Below, one piece after another: positions 45,701 to 55,859 of a stretch of DNA of 64,000 nt. The translations under genes and the position numbers were made by a program. Positions within the stretch are counted from its first letter, which is position 1. Every line of letters starts with the position of its first letter. The notes beneath the pieces are model-generated. The model was given only the letters and a program-made list of their open reading frames with translations. It was not told where the DNA came from and searched no databases. Source of the DNA: Oryzias latipes (lineage: Eukaryota > Chordata > Actinopteri > Beloniformes > Adrianichthyidae); the NCBI RefSeq assembly GCF_002234675.1, contig NC_019868.2:4682433-4746432 (forward strand), in the 5' to 3' direction.

Positions 45701-48700
45701 CAGTTTTATTCTTGTTTTTTTACCCAATTGGAAAACATGCCTCAACCAACATGGTAGCTTGATCATTTCTTATTACACATTCATTCACAGAGGCCAATGG
45801 ATCTTAAATAAAATTAATTTCACTTTAAAAATATTGGTTTATTCAATTTTATACAGCCTGAATATTTTAAATCTGACACTGAAGCAATCCTGATAATAAA
45901 TTCAAGAGGGGCTACAGAAAAAAATGAAACATCTTCCTAAAATGTAAACGTCCAAACGATGACAAAATGACACTAAATTAAACTTGCAAACATTTGTGAA
46001 CATAAGAGTTTGGAGTTAACCTCCTTTCTCTCCTGAAACTTCACAAGACCGTCAATATCAGGATTCAAATCCTGTGCAGAAACACATTTACTGTCATTCA
46101 AGTGTGCAAAACACAATGAAATGTCCATTATTATTATTATCATTCATTATTATAAGAATCTTTTCCTGGTTTCTGCCTGAATTTTGTGGCAACACCTGCC
46201 TTCTTCCTGACCTTTGATGGAGCGCCATCAGTGACCAAAATTACTTCATGTGACCAGTTCACTCCAACATTGTCCAGCACATTAACTAGAGAGCTGACTA
46301 AGTCATCAGTTGCTGTTGTGTCCATCAACTCCAGAAACTCCACTGTGACGGTCTCTGCAACACCTTTAATAAATATGCACAGCTGTACATATCTGTGATG
46401 TTGGTGCTTTCATCAATAGTGACTGAAAATACAATAAATGACTAGATTCCTTCATATGGCTGCCCATGTTTCCTCAGAGATGTTGGATCTGATCGTAATT
46501 CTTGACAGACTCATGTTTAAGGTCGACTGCTTTTTGGGAACATTGGGGATGGTGATAAAGAACGGATTTTTCTTTTTTGGGTAAAGGAGTAAAGCTTTTA
46601 TTTTGAAGTCAATCTTTTTTTTTTCTGTAACTGATTGTATGATTTTTGGTGAACATAAGTTCACCATCTGAAAATGGATTGGATGTTTGCTCCAACTTGT
46701 TTGCAATAAGGTAGCTAGCTTTCACTGCTCCATCACTGACATCACGGCTGCAGTAAATCCAGATGGTTATTTATCGGTCCAGCTAATAGTTGCTAAATCT
46801 TTTTTTCTTAACTGCAAATGGTGAAACTTTTCTTTGTGGAGATTTCTTATTACAAGTCATCTTGGTGGTACGTTCATCTGAACAGTGAGATAGAAAATCA
46901 AGAAATCATCTTTAAAGAATTTTATAGACATTTGTTTGCATTTATTGAGAAAAAGTAGTATTTAACCCTCTGGCTTGAAAGATTTAGTACTTTTTGACAA
47001 AACCCTTCTTGTTGAGCACAGAGGTCAGACGTTTCTGGTAGTTTATGATCAGGTTTCTGCACATAGCGGGAAGAATTTTGGTCCACTCGTCTTTACAAAT
47101 GACTTCTAAATTATTAAGATTTGATGGCTATTGCCAAGCAACTCTGAGCTTCGGCTCTCTCCATAGGATTGAGATGCAGAGACTGGCTGGACCACTACAT
47201 GACCTTGACATGCTTCTTCTTTAGTCATTCCTTGGGTGCTTTGCTGAATGTTTTGGGTCATTATCCTGTTTGAGGACCCATCCACGGCCCATTTTAAGGC
47301 CCCAGCTTTTAGGCTTAAGGGGGGAAGGAGGTTCTCACTCAGGATTTGATGTACATGAGGTACATGTCTCCTCCCATCCACATGGTGAAGTAGCTCTGTG
47401 CAGAAAAACACCCCTAAAGCATGATGCTTCCACCTCCTTGCTTGACAGTGGGGATGGTGTTCTTGGGGTCATAGGCAGCATTTCCCTTCCTCCAAACACG
47501 AAGGGTTGAGTTGATACCAAAGACTTCAGTTTTGGTCTGATTTGACCACAGCACCTTCTCCCAACCCCTCCCTACATTCTCAAATTGTTCATTGTCAGAT
47601 TTCAGGCGGGTCTGCACATGCAGCTTCTTAAGCAGGGCTACTTTGGAAGCTCTATAAGATGCTAAACCACTGCAGAATAAAGTTTTCCCAGTGGTTTTCT
47701 TGGTGATTATGGTTCCAGCTGCTTTGAGATCATCAACTAACTCCTGCCATGTTGTTTTAGGCTGACTTCTCACTGTTCTCATGAGAATGGAAACCCTACC
47801 AGGTCCGATATGGTTTGGAGGCACATCAATGGGTGGATTGATGGTCATGTTCTTGTATTTTGGTACAATTGCACCAACAGTTGTCACCTTAACCTCCATC
47901 TTCTTTCTGAAGGCTTTGTAGTCCATTCTGGTCTTGTACAGGTCTACAGTATTCTCCCTTAAATCCACTGAAAGCTCTTTAGTCTTTCCCATGTTGGAGA
48001 GTTTGGAGACTGATGGACTGATTCTGTGGACAGGTGTCTTTTCTACAGGTGATTAGTTCAAACGTGTGTCTTCAGTTCAGGTGACGGGGTGAGTAGCAGA
48101 GTCTAACTGCTCTGTGTGAACCAGAACTCTCAATGGTTATTAAAGCTTCCAATACGCATTTCTCTCAATGAAATGGAAATAAATTTATATCCGTTATTTA
48201 AAGTGGATTTCTTGCTTTTCTATCTCACTGTTTAAATGAACCTACCATTAAGATGACAGAATGTCAATTTCTTTTGAAGTGGGCAAACCTAAAAAAATCA
48301 GTAAAAGATCAAATACTTATTTCCTCTACTGTTGGATGTTTATGAATTGTAAAGTTCTACTTCAATGTCTTCATTTAGGTTATACAATCATATTCAACTG
48401 TCAAGTAACTTGATGTCTGGCTGTGACTACTCTCTGTTTAAGGTAGGACATTTAATCAAAAGTTTCACAATTTACTGCAACATTAATTTTGGCTTCATGT
48501 CTAAAGTTGATGGATGTTCTCTTAATTCTTAGTGAAGATCTAGCGTCTAATTTTCATGATTTGAGCAAGGCATTCTGTTCCATTTGGAAAGGTTCAGTCT
48601 AACAGACGCATTCATCAGAATCATATGGATTTATTTGGACAAAATAAATTTAAATTGGGCGGCAGTGGCTCACGTGGTTGAGCAGGGCTGGCGGTTTGAT

Positions 48701-51700
48701 TCCCACTCCCTGCCTCCAGTGTGGCTCCACTGGTGTGTGAATGTGCATGAATGTCCCGGTGATGGTCAGAGGGGCCGCAGGGGCGAACTGGCACCCACGC
48801 CTCTGTCAGTCTGGCCCAGGGCAGCTGTGGCTACATCAGTAGATATCACCAAGTATGAATGAATAATGGACACATTGGAAGAACTTTGAGCGTCTGGTAA
48901 AGCAAAGATCTTTTTTTTTTTTTCAAATTTTCGAAGCAAACGTTTGATGGATTGTTTTGTTTAAAAAAGGGGTCTTTCTCATTATTCCAAACATTGAATC
49001 CAAAGCCTCATGTAGAGGATGGTCCAGCTGCTCTAAAGCTAAAGTTTTACAGCATCCTGGTTTTGTTTTCTCTTTCATAACATGTGCATGTAGGAGTTGT
49101 ACAGGAAAGTTTTTGCATCGTCAGCATTACGTTTTTCTCCAACAGGATGGGATTGAACCCATGTGGGAGGATGAAAGGAATCGGCGTGGGGGCCGCTGGC
49201 TCATCACCCTGTCCAAACAGCAACGGAAAATGGATCTGGACCGGTTCTGGTTGGAGACGGTACAGTCAAGCATCACCAGGGCTTCTTATTTCAAAGTTGC
49301 CTTAAAGGCGGTCATAAAAAAGCAAATGATGCCAATTAATAGTGAGAAGATGGGAATTGGAATAAATGAGGAAAAAATGGCTGGCATTAACAGAAACCAT
49401 CGATTGGCATTATTGGTTTCTGTGTTCGCCCAGGGGCTGCTTTCAGTCAAACCACTCATTAAAAGTGAAAAAAGGATGTGAGCGTGCCTCTCTGTGTTTG
49501 CAGCTTTTGTGTCTCGTGGGCGAAGCCTTTGATGATCACAGCGATGATGTTTGTGGAGCCGTCATCAACATCCGAGCCAAAGGAGATAAAATAGCAATAT
49601 GGACCACAAACTGTGAAAACAAAGAGGCCATCACACAGATTGGGTGAGCTGAATGAAGAATGAGGTTCTTTGTTTGTTTGTTTCTCTCATAAGATGAAGG
49701 AAAGGTTCTGAGCACACTATAGTTAGAAAGTTTGGAATCACTGTCAAATGTTTGGTTTCCATGGTAAAAACACAGGAATAATAAAGGAAATGCACTCAGC
49801 ATGTTTATGTTGTCTGTGTAAGAAAAATGCTTAGTGAAAATGAATTATCTTTGAAACTTTGCTCACTTAAAAAAGGGGGAAAACTGAAAGGTTTGAATGT
49901 AGACTGGCACACCTTAAACTTTCCACTTGTCAGCTGCGTGGCCTGGTGGCAGAGTCCGCCCTGAGACTGCAAGGTTGTGGGTTAAAATCCATGGTCAGCT
50001 CGTACCAAATACTCCCATACCAAAATGGGACCCAAAGCTTCCTTACTTGGCATTAAGAATGGTGTTTTTGATATCGTTAACATGTTTTGTGGTATTTTTC
50101 TGATGGGGGGGCAAATATTAAGAAAAATGGCCTCAAAACAGCATTTCTTAGTTTTTCTCTGAAATCTTTGTGAATCAGGTGTAGACGGAAAAAATGTTGT
50201 TTGAAAAAGATATTTATGATAATACAGTAGGGGAGCCCAAACCTCCGTTTCATTCTGAGGCATCCAGTTATAGACGACTAGATTCATTTTCCTCATGTTC
50301 CTGCCATTTGCCTTTTGGGTAGCTCCAGTTTTGTGTACCGTTGTTTTTTTTGCACCGCTAATGTTAGGTTGGGAGTGTGAGGGGCTGTGAGCTAGTGGGA
50401 AAGTGCATAACCAAAGGGATGATGGGAAATGAAGACAGGCTCACTCCACCAACAGTCCCGCCCACAATTTGGAGGTGAATCTCTAGATGACTACTGCCGC
50501 TGTGCTGAAACTACGTCCTAGAAAATGACTCTGGTATTTGATAACAGCTAAAAATGTCATAAGCATAATTAGAAGAATGCTGGGAAAAATGGTTCCCAAG
50601 CTCGGCTCTGTCTGCAGACTGCCACTCCCCCAGGGGATGGGTCAAATGTGCTGAAAAAACCATAGGAATTTGAACTGAAAACATACATCTCTCATTAGAT
50701 GGACAGACTTGAGTCTTCTCTGGTTGAGTTAATTCTACAAATATAAAGGGCCTGAGTGGACCTCAACCTTGGATTCATGTGTTCACAACACTTTCCAGAT
50801 CCCTTATGTCAGGGGTCGGGAACCTTTTTGGCCAAGAGAACCATAAACGCCACATATTTTGAAATGTAATTTCGAAAGAGCCATACAATTATGTGGTGTC
50901 CTTTTCCCACACTGAGACTTAACCTCTTAAGGTTCTTTATTCTGGTTAATGCTGGCTGTAACAAATGCCGTAAATTAATTCAGCAACTCCTGGATCTCTC
51001 CCGCCGAGACGAGAGCGCTTCTCCCAATTTTATATTCCCCTGCTCCCGCTGCAGCCCTCCCATTTCCCTTATTCGGCCCATAGCTGAACCCCATTGGTCC
51101 AAACTACCTAACAACAGGCTGAGCGACAGAACTGGGGGCCAATCAGATCACTGCATGATGCGTTCATTGAACTCCAGAACTTATAACACGGCCCAACAGC
51201 CACCCAGTTAAACTCAAGCCGCGACAATATGTTTAAAACTAAATATACAAGTGAATGTGTGCATTTGATGTAATTTCAACACTTCTAAAGTACAATAAGT
51301 CTGTGGATTCTTTTTAATAATATCGTTATGCTGTTGCTAATAAATGATGAGTATTTCTCGTGGTAGTTTTGCTGATGGTTTAGTCTGGTTGATAGGTGGT
51401 GAGTTTCTGCTTCATGCAGGCGTTGAGACTTTAAACGTGATCATAGGTCTGAATGTTCTGTAGATGTGAGACAGACTGCTCACATGCAGACGGGGAGCCA
51501 AACACACATTCACACGCTGCAGTGAGTGACGGGCAGCGGGTTTTACGTTATTACAATCCCTGCGCGATTCACCTACTGGCCGTGCCCACAACCCCACCCT
51601 CACCCTCTGCTTTCTCCCTCACATATCCCGTCCCCGCTACTGCGCGCTCTTTCTCAGAGACGGGAGCGCGCAGTTTTAGGCACGGCAATTCACAGGTTTC

Positions 51701-53064
51701 CGGGTGGTACAAACTCTGTGAAATAATAGATAATAGTAAAGTGATAATGCTGGCGCAGATCCTTCTCTCCAAGCACCGCTACTACTGCGCGCCTCTGGCA
51801 TCGCATCGCGCCCGAGAAGGACTGGTCTGATGAATAAAAAAAAATTGAAGATTTGTCTGCGAGCCACATGTGACCATCAAAAGAGCCATATATGGCTCGC
51901 GAGCCATAGGTTCCCGACCCCTGCCTTATGTCCAGTTTTTGTCTTTTGATCTGCAGTCTAGAGATGTGACGTTCCCTAACAAATGGAATCTTTTGAGCGG
52001 TTCATTCCCATGAACGATGACAATTGAGTTGCGGTCTGCTAAGAACAGTTCTTCATTTCATTATTTTCTTCTCCGTCCCCCGAGTTTTATACGTTCACAT
52101 ACTTTGGGGCAAAAAAGTATATATAGTCAGCCACCAATTGTGCAAGTTCCCCCCCTTTAAAAAGAGGAGAAAGGCGTGTAATTTTCTCATTTTCTCATGT
52201 CTCACATGAGTAGTAAACTTGTCCCCCAACTGCTTTGACCTCTGTTCCCGTTTAGTTTCCAGTACGGTTCAGTTCAATTGTGCTAGACGTTGGCCTTCGG
52301 TTCCTCTGCCTGTTGATCTATGGGTCACCTTTGTTTTATTTCTGGTATTTATCTGTTTCCACAATATTGAATTGGACTCTGCTTTTTTTCTTCATGTTTT
52401 TTCCTTGCAGAGCGCACAAACAAATGGTCTTTTTCTCTTCTTCTCTCTGCCTTCTGTTGTTTTGTAACCACTCTTTCCTTCTGCCCAGCATGTGTCTGTG
52501 GCTCTTCAGTCCTGCCTAAAGCAGGATCCTAAAGGGATTTGCATCTTAAGTGTAACACGAGGGATTTGGATGAAACCTATAGCTTTGCTTGTTTATTTGC
52601 TGGAGAGAAGTAAAAAATATCTGACAGCATTTATTGGAGATGTTTGAGTCTTTTTGTATTTATGTCGTAATGAATTCTGGTTGATCTGACTCTTTTGTAA
52701 TCAATTCAAATGCTTTTCTTTGGATATTCTAGTTTTTTGAAATTTGTAAAATGAAAAACTATCAAAGTTTTTTTTTTAATACTGACAAATGGTTTCTGTT
52801 TTTAAATTTTTTTTTTTTTTAATTTTCTGCTGTAGTTAAGGTTGTGAATAAATTTTATTTGGGGTGTAAAGTTTCCTGCGTTAATTGCTTGAGAAAATCG
52901 GATGTTCTCAATATGTATTGAGTTTTAGTTTGTTTTTCTTCTTCCCTAGTCGAGTTTATAAGGAGAGGTTAGGCGTTCCACCCAAAGTGATCATCGGGTA
53001 CCAGTCCCACGCAGACACGGCTACAAAGAGCAGCTCCACAACCAAGAACAAGTTTGTTGCTTAA
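39752..53064 (+). CDS. eif4e: Eukaryotic translation initiation factor 4E (cap-binding protein)
   Basis: Binds the mRNA 5' cap and eIF4G to recruit the small ribosomal subunit. Seven exons join in phase to 215 aa (human 217): 39752-39769, 43689-43789, 45309-45404, 48379-48442, 49146-49259, 49504-49643 and 52950-53064. The sequence shows [36 protein letters not shown] (eIF4G/4E-BP-binding face), [17 protein letters not shown] with the cap-stacking Trp and Glu, [17 protein letters not shown], and the phosphate-contacting [14 protein letters not shown]. The C terminus [10 protein letters not shown] keeps the MNK-site serine context. The tiny first exon (MATAVV) fits the class I gene structure. 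Teleosts have several class I copies (eif4ea, eif4eb, eif4e1c), and I cannot decide which this is. Introns 1, 2, 3 and 6 are loaded with transposons. Confidence 0.95.
40002..40061. repeat. Inverted repeat (16-bp perfect arms) in eif4e intron 1
   Basis: CAGCGAGTTAAGAAGA at 40002-40017 pairs exactly with TCTTCTTAACTCGCTG at 40046-40061, about 230 bp after exon 1. Confidence 0.7.
40560..42850 (+). mobile_element. L2-like LINE in eif4e intron 1, interrupted by a hAT
   Basis: Decayed RT pieces appear before the insertion ([30 protein letters not shown] with frameshifts near 40800-40895) and after it ([17 protein letters not shown] near 41808-41860; [20 protein letters not shown] near 41955-42020; a [26 protein letters not shown] block near 42325-42400). 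The 3' end includes a T-run (42711-42756) and 'gtgttttgaaatgcacttttaaat' near 42800. It is inactive. Confidence 0.75.
40921..41803 (+). mobile_element. hAT-like non-autonomous element (CAGTGTTTTTCAACC family), copy 2
   Basis: An 883-bp element with ends CAGTGTTTTTCAACC and GATTGAAAAACACTG, flanked by the exact 8-bp duplication ACCTACTT (40913-40920 and 41804-41811). It is nested in the L2-like LINE. No transposase frame. An internal T-run lies at about 41701-41729. Confidence 0.85.
42858..43587 (+). mobile_element. TTAA-type MITE, copy 4, with nested L1 3' fragment
   Basis: It starts after TTAA (42858-42861) with AGACCGTCTTC and ends GGACT before a mutated TTCA (43584-43587). Family blocks include 'tgatgatggaggacata', 'gcaccactgatgttaggctgggg', 'gggatgatgggaagtgagg', 'ctcatgccgctttgcagaacc' and 'gatcaaaagatgatcggagtggg'. 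It is interrupted at 43143-43443 by an L1 tail. Confidence 0.6.
43143..43443 (-). mobile_element. 5'-truncated L1 3'-end insertion (same family as 18091-24362)
   Basis: The reverse complement of the L1 3' end seen at about 24060-24320: T-run (its poly(A) tail, 43143-43163), then 'aacttgtcctgtccaacagctg', 'aggcctcttgtgttggacatattttattttaac' and the purine-rich end. It is flanked by the 14-bp duplication GGAGGTGAATTTCT (43129-43142 and 43444-43457). Confidence 0.85.
43804..44829 (+). mobile_element. hAT-like element abutting the eif4e exon 2 splice donor
   Basis: A 1026-bp element with ends TAGCGCTGTGACG and CGTCACAGCTCTA (one mismatch), flanked by CCAGCAGA (43796-43803) and CCAACAGA (44830-44837). 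These fit an 8-bp hAT duplication with one change. Subterminal CACCGCGGTGATGA palindromes occur at both ends. It contains a nested smaller element at 43956-44180. No transposase frame seen. Confidence 0.7.
43956..44180 (+). mobile_element. Small MITE (CAGAGGTGGGCA family) nested in the hAT
   Basis: The left end CAGAGGTGGGCACTGAGGGC and right end GGAATTGCCCACCCCTGA are imperfect inverted repeats. Internally, 'ggctggacacacctg(t/a)accaggtaatcag(t/c)catgagtaggg' occurs twice in tandem (about 44029-44072 and 44079-44120). Confidence 0.6.
45552..45611 (+). mobile_element. Partial MITE (TAACCCTYGTGCTATC family)
   Basis: A 60-bp end of a dispersed fish MITE with 'taaccctcgtgctatcc' and 'cattgggagttgggtcatc'. 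It is cut off by the hAT start at 45612. Confidence 0.5.
45612..46800 (-). mobile_element. hAT transposon remnant with transposase fragment
   Basis: It begins with the hAT end CAGGGGTGTCAAACTGATTTT at 45612. Minus-strand frames near 46140-46430 read as part of a hAT transposase of the type related to vertebrate GTF2IRD2-like proteins: [15 protein letters not shown], CIFIKGV-like, [20 protein letters not shown], then [15 protein letters not shown]. The frame is broken upstream. The right inverted repeat was not found, so the limit is approximate. Lies in eif4e intron 3. Confidence 0.65.
46840..48334 (-). mobile_element. Tc1/mariner element with decayed transposase, in eif4e intron 3
   Basis: Minus frame 47414-47992 encodes an N-terminal Tc1 transposase ([97 protein letters not shown]). 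Frame 47106-47411 continues it after a shift ([23 protein letters not shown]). The inverted repeats CAGTGAGATAGAAAATCAAG (about 46880) and CTTGCTTTTCTATCTCACTG (about 48211-48230) face each other. The right outer end AAATACTTATTTCCTCTACTGT closes near 48334, while the left outer end is degraded. Confidence 0.8.
48655..48900 (+). mobile_element. tRNA-derived SINE, family B, in eif4e intron 4
   Basis: The head GGCGGCAGTGGCTCACGTGG (A-box-like) and GCGGTTTGATTCCC (B-box-like) are followed by 'ccagtgtggctccactggtgtgtgaatg', 'tgtcccggtgatggtcagagggg' and an 'aagaactttgagcgtctggtaaagc' end. A second copy lies at 57035-57265 in reverse. Confidence 0.65.
50025..50600 (+). mobile_element. TTAA-type MITE, copy 5, in eif4e intron 6
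   Basis: Shared blocks: 'aagaatggtgtttttgatatcg', 'tgatggggg', 'ttcattctgaggcatccagttatagacgactagattc', 'gcaccgctaatgttaggttggga', 'gggatgatgggaaatgaagacaggctc', 'ccgcccacaatttggaggtgaatc' and 'ctgaaactacgtcctagaaaatgac'. Terminal TTAA sites are degraded. Confidence 0.55.
50810..51923 (+). mobile_element. hAT-like non-autonomous element, in eif4e intron 6
   Basis: A 1114-bp element with ends CAGGGGTCGGGAACC and GGTTCCCGACCCCTG, exact inverses. It is flanked by the exact 8-bp duplication CCTTATGT (50802-50809 and 51924-51931). No transposase frame. Frames inside (51453-51830) carry no motif. Confidence 0.9.
51932..52949. other. Remainder of eif4e intron 6
   Basis: AT-rich intronic sequence with poly-T tracts. 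No element ends or coding motifs recognised. Confidence 0.4.
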
Positions 53065-53198
53065 AGGTTTTGGGTTTGTCTTCTTTCCTTGTTTTGTTTT
53101 TTTCAAAGTAACTGAAAGTTTATTCACCAAAAGCCTTTTCTAAAATGGAACAAGTCTTGCCTTTACTTTGTCAGAACATTTGTTTGTGGTGAGAATAC

Positions 53199-53204
53199 AA
53201 TAAA
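53199..53204 (+). promoter_or_regulatory. eif4e: Candidate eif4e polyadenylation signal
   Basis: AATAAA 135 bp after the stop codon. A second AATAAA lies at 53342-53347 and could give a longer 3' UTR. Confidence 0.55.
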
Positions 53205-53499
53205 AAAATAGTAGGTGTAAAATCCTAATGATTGACTTCATCATGGGATAGAAATGTAAGCAGTTTATTGGAGGTGATTCATTTGTGTTCCAACAATTCT
53301 CTCAGTTTTTACCTTTTTAAGTTGTTTATGGAGAATTGCTTAATAAAGGTACATGAATTATTTCTGCAAGCTGTTGTTTGGTTTTCATATCTTCAGTTAT
53401 GAGGTTTACATGAATCATTTGGGGATAAACTGTCAAATCACTGTAAAAGATGTTTTAACCCACTCGTCCTAAATGTACCTGGAACAAAGAATGTTCCAT

Positions 53500-53655
53500 C
53501 CGTCCTCAGATCCCACAGAGTTCCTTTCAGGGTCACGGGGTCGCAGGAGCCCTCCCAGCCACTGGTGGGGGAAGGTGAGGTACACCCTGAACAGGTCACC
53601 AGTCTGCTGTGGGGTCACACACTCGATTCATTCCTAGGGGCAATTTTAGAGACGC
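53500..53655 (-). mobile_element. tRNA-derived SINE family A, truncated copy
   Basis: 'agggtcacggggtcgcaggagcc', 'acaggtcaccagtctgctgtgg' and 'gggcaattttagagacgcc' match the tail half of family A. Confidence 0.5.
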
Positions 53656-54205
53656 CAATGATGTTTGTACTATTTTGTTTTATTTTATTTTATTTTTTAC
53701 TGACATTCAGGCAACATGCTCACAAACTATAAGGCAACTTCTGTAAAATTTGCCAACATCCAACACTGGAACAAAGACCAAGCAGCAGACATAAGAAAAT
53801 GCAACTCCAATCAACAAAGACGACAAACAAATGAAAAATCCTGGAATAAAGTAAAAACAAGGAAACAAGGCACCACTTAAGGGCAAACGGATAAATGATC
53901 TTAACTGCTTTCTATTTTTTGGGGGGATTTTTGGAAGTTCTTTAAAAAAAATAAAAAATGACTGCAGTTTTATTCAATGGTATTTTTGAATAAAGTATTT
54001 CCTACAATGATTAAATGTTAATTAAAAATGAAACATTTTTGTCTGTGTATAAATCCAAGATGAAAGTTTGGAATGACTGTTTTTGTTGAAAGCCAGTCAT
54101 TAAATGCAGCCACAAATTTTGAACCAAATCACAAGATGGTTTTGGGTTTCAAGCTCATTTTTACACAAGGGGCATAAATTATCTTGACAATTATATTTCT
54201 TTGCA

Positions 54206-54480
<275 letters not shown>

Positions 54481-54672
54481 TGAAATGTATTTTTTTTTAG
54501 ATCAGTGGCTCTTGAAGCAAATGAGTTGTCGTTTTTTCTTGATTCTCTTTAGTAAACTGAAACACATCAAGTTAGTCAACACCATGGTTTGGCCTGAGCG
54601 ATTGACCGTTTTCTGACAATTCTAGAGAAAACGTCCTGTTTTCTGCTGTTTGAATTTTTTTTTTTTTTCTAG

Positions 54673-54826
54673 AACAGTTTTCTATGCTGGCGAGGAGCCG
54701 TTTACTTTGACTGGGAATAATGTTAAGTTGTGGAATGAATACTTCCCGGATCTCCTCGGCTCCGACTCAACTCCTCTTGAGGAGGCAGAGTCTGGGCACT
54801 CCAGGGTGGGGCTGTTGGTCACCTGA
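54673..54826 (+). CDS. Orphan terminal exon of an unidentified gene
   Basis: A strong acceptor (long T tract then ctag at 54669-54672) opens a 51-codon frame ending in TGA: starts TVFYAGEEPFTLTGNNVKLW, continues NEYFPDLLGSDSTPLEEAES and ends with a Leu-rich tail LLVT. The composition looks like real protein, but I do not recognise the family and found no partner exon upstream. It lies 1.6 kb after the eif4e stop. It could be the last exon of a neighbouring gene, an alternative exon, or a relic. Confidence 0.35.
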
Positions 54827-55269
54827 GCTGAAGTCACTGTGAAAGTTTAAACTTGTTCAGGCTGGACACAGTTTGTGTCCCCTGAAAATCTGAAACAAAT
54901 TTTCAGTCCGAACACACACAAGTGGACCCTGGGCTCGGACCAGGAACCGCTCTTGGACTCATCTTTGGAGGCGCTCTTGGTTTGTTTCCAATCAGACAGA
55001 GCTTCATTTCGCTCAGTGTTCCTCAATCTGAATACGACCCGTCCTCGGAGCGGAGCAACTGAACCCAAACAGCCACCGTAGCCAGACGTTTTGGGATGTA
55101 ATCAGAGTAGGAATGTACCAACCATGACGATGAAACACAACTCATTATGTGGTCGGATGAATGCAGGCTCCTTAAACCACTTTTAACGTGATGTACATTG
55201 CATCTTCCCAACAATCTATACGTCATACACACTTATCAGCGTACCTTCTTAACCGTTTTCTCCTAAGTA

Positions 55270-55578
55270 ACCGTCTTGCAGCATGCCTCCTGGTTCAAAT
55301 CCCTGCTGGGACATTTCTGAGTGGAGTCTGCATGTTCTCCCCGTGCATGCGAGGGTTTTCTCCAGGCACGCGGCTTCCTTCCACCGTCCAAAGACATGCT
55401 TCATTGGTTCATTGATTTCTTTAAATTGTCGTTACGTGTTACTGTGAGTGTACATGGGTGTGTGATTGTGGTCCTGTGACAGACTGGTGACGGGATGTAC
55501 CTCACCTTCACCCAACAGAAGCCAGATTAGGCTTTGGCAGACCCTGAAAGGGATAAAGCGGGTGAAGAAAATGGGTTG
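55270..55578 (+). mobile_element. tRNA-derived SINE family A, near full length
   Basis: 'cctggttcaaatccctgctggg' (B box), 'gtctgcatgttctccccgtgcatgcgagggttttctcc', 'ccaccgtccaaagacatgc', 'gacagactggtgacgggatg' and 'agggataaagcgggtgaagaaaatgg' appear in the order typical of this family. Confidence 0.6.
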
Positions 55579-55751
55579 AAGGGTACGGTTCATTCTCCTC
55601 GTTTCCGCCGACTGTCCGTCTCTTCTCCAACAATGAAAGCTTCTTTGACAACCAATAAATCCCGGTTAACTAGATAAGTTACCTAGCAGGTAAATGTCAT
55701 GTTTGGTGGGTGTGGCTTGCATAGTTGTGAAGGATGCTGTTGCCATGTTGT

Positions 55752-55824
55752 TGTAACCTCCAAGGCATGTTAACGTTGGGAGTGGGGTCATCTGGACCCC
55801 ACAAGATAGCACAAGGGATAAGTG
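55752..55824. mobile_element. Short MITE (TAACCCTTGTGCTATC family)
   Basis: It runs from 'taacctccaaggcatgttaac' to 'gatagcacaagggata', with an internal hairpin around 'gtggggtcatctggaccccac'. Related to the ends at 34736 and 45552. Confidence 0.5.
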
Positions 55825-55859
55825 CTGCTAGGACTGAAGTATCATTCTTTTTTCCAAAT

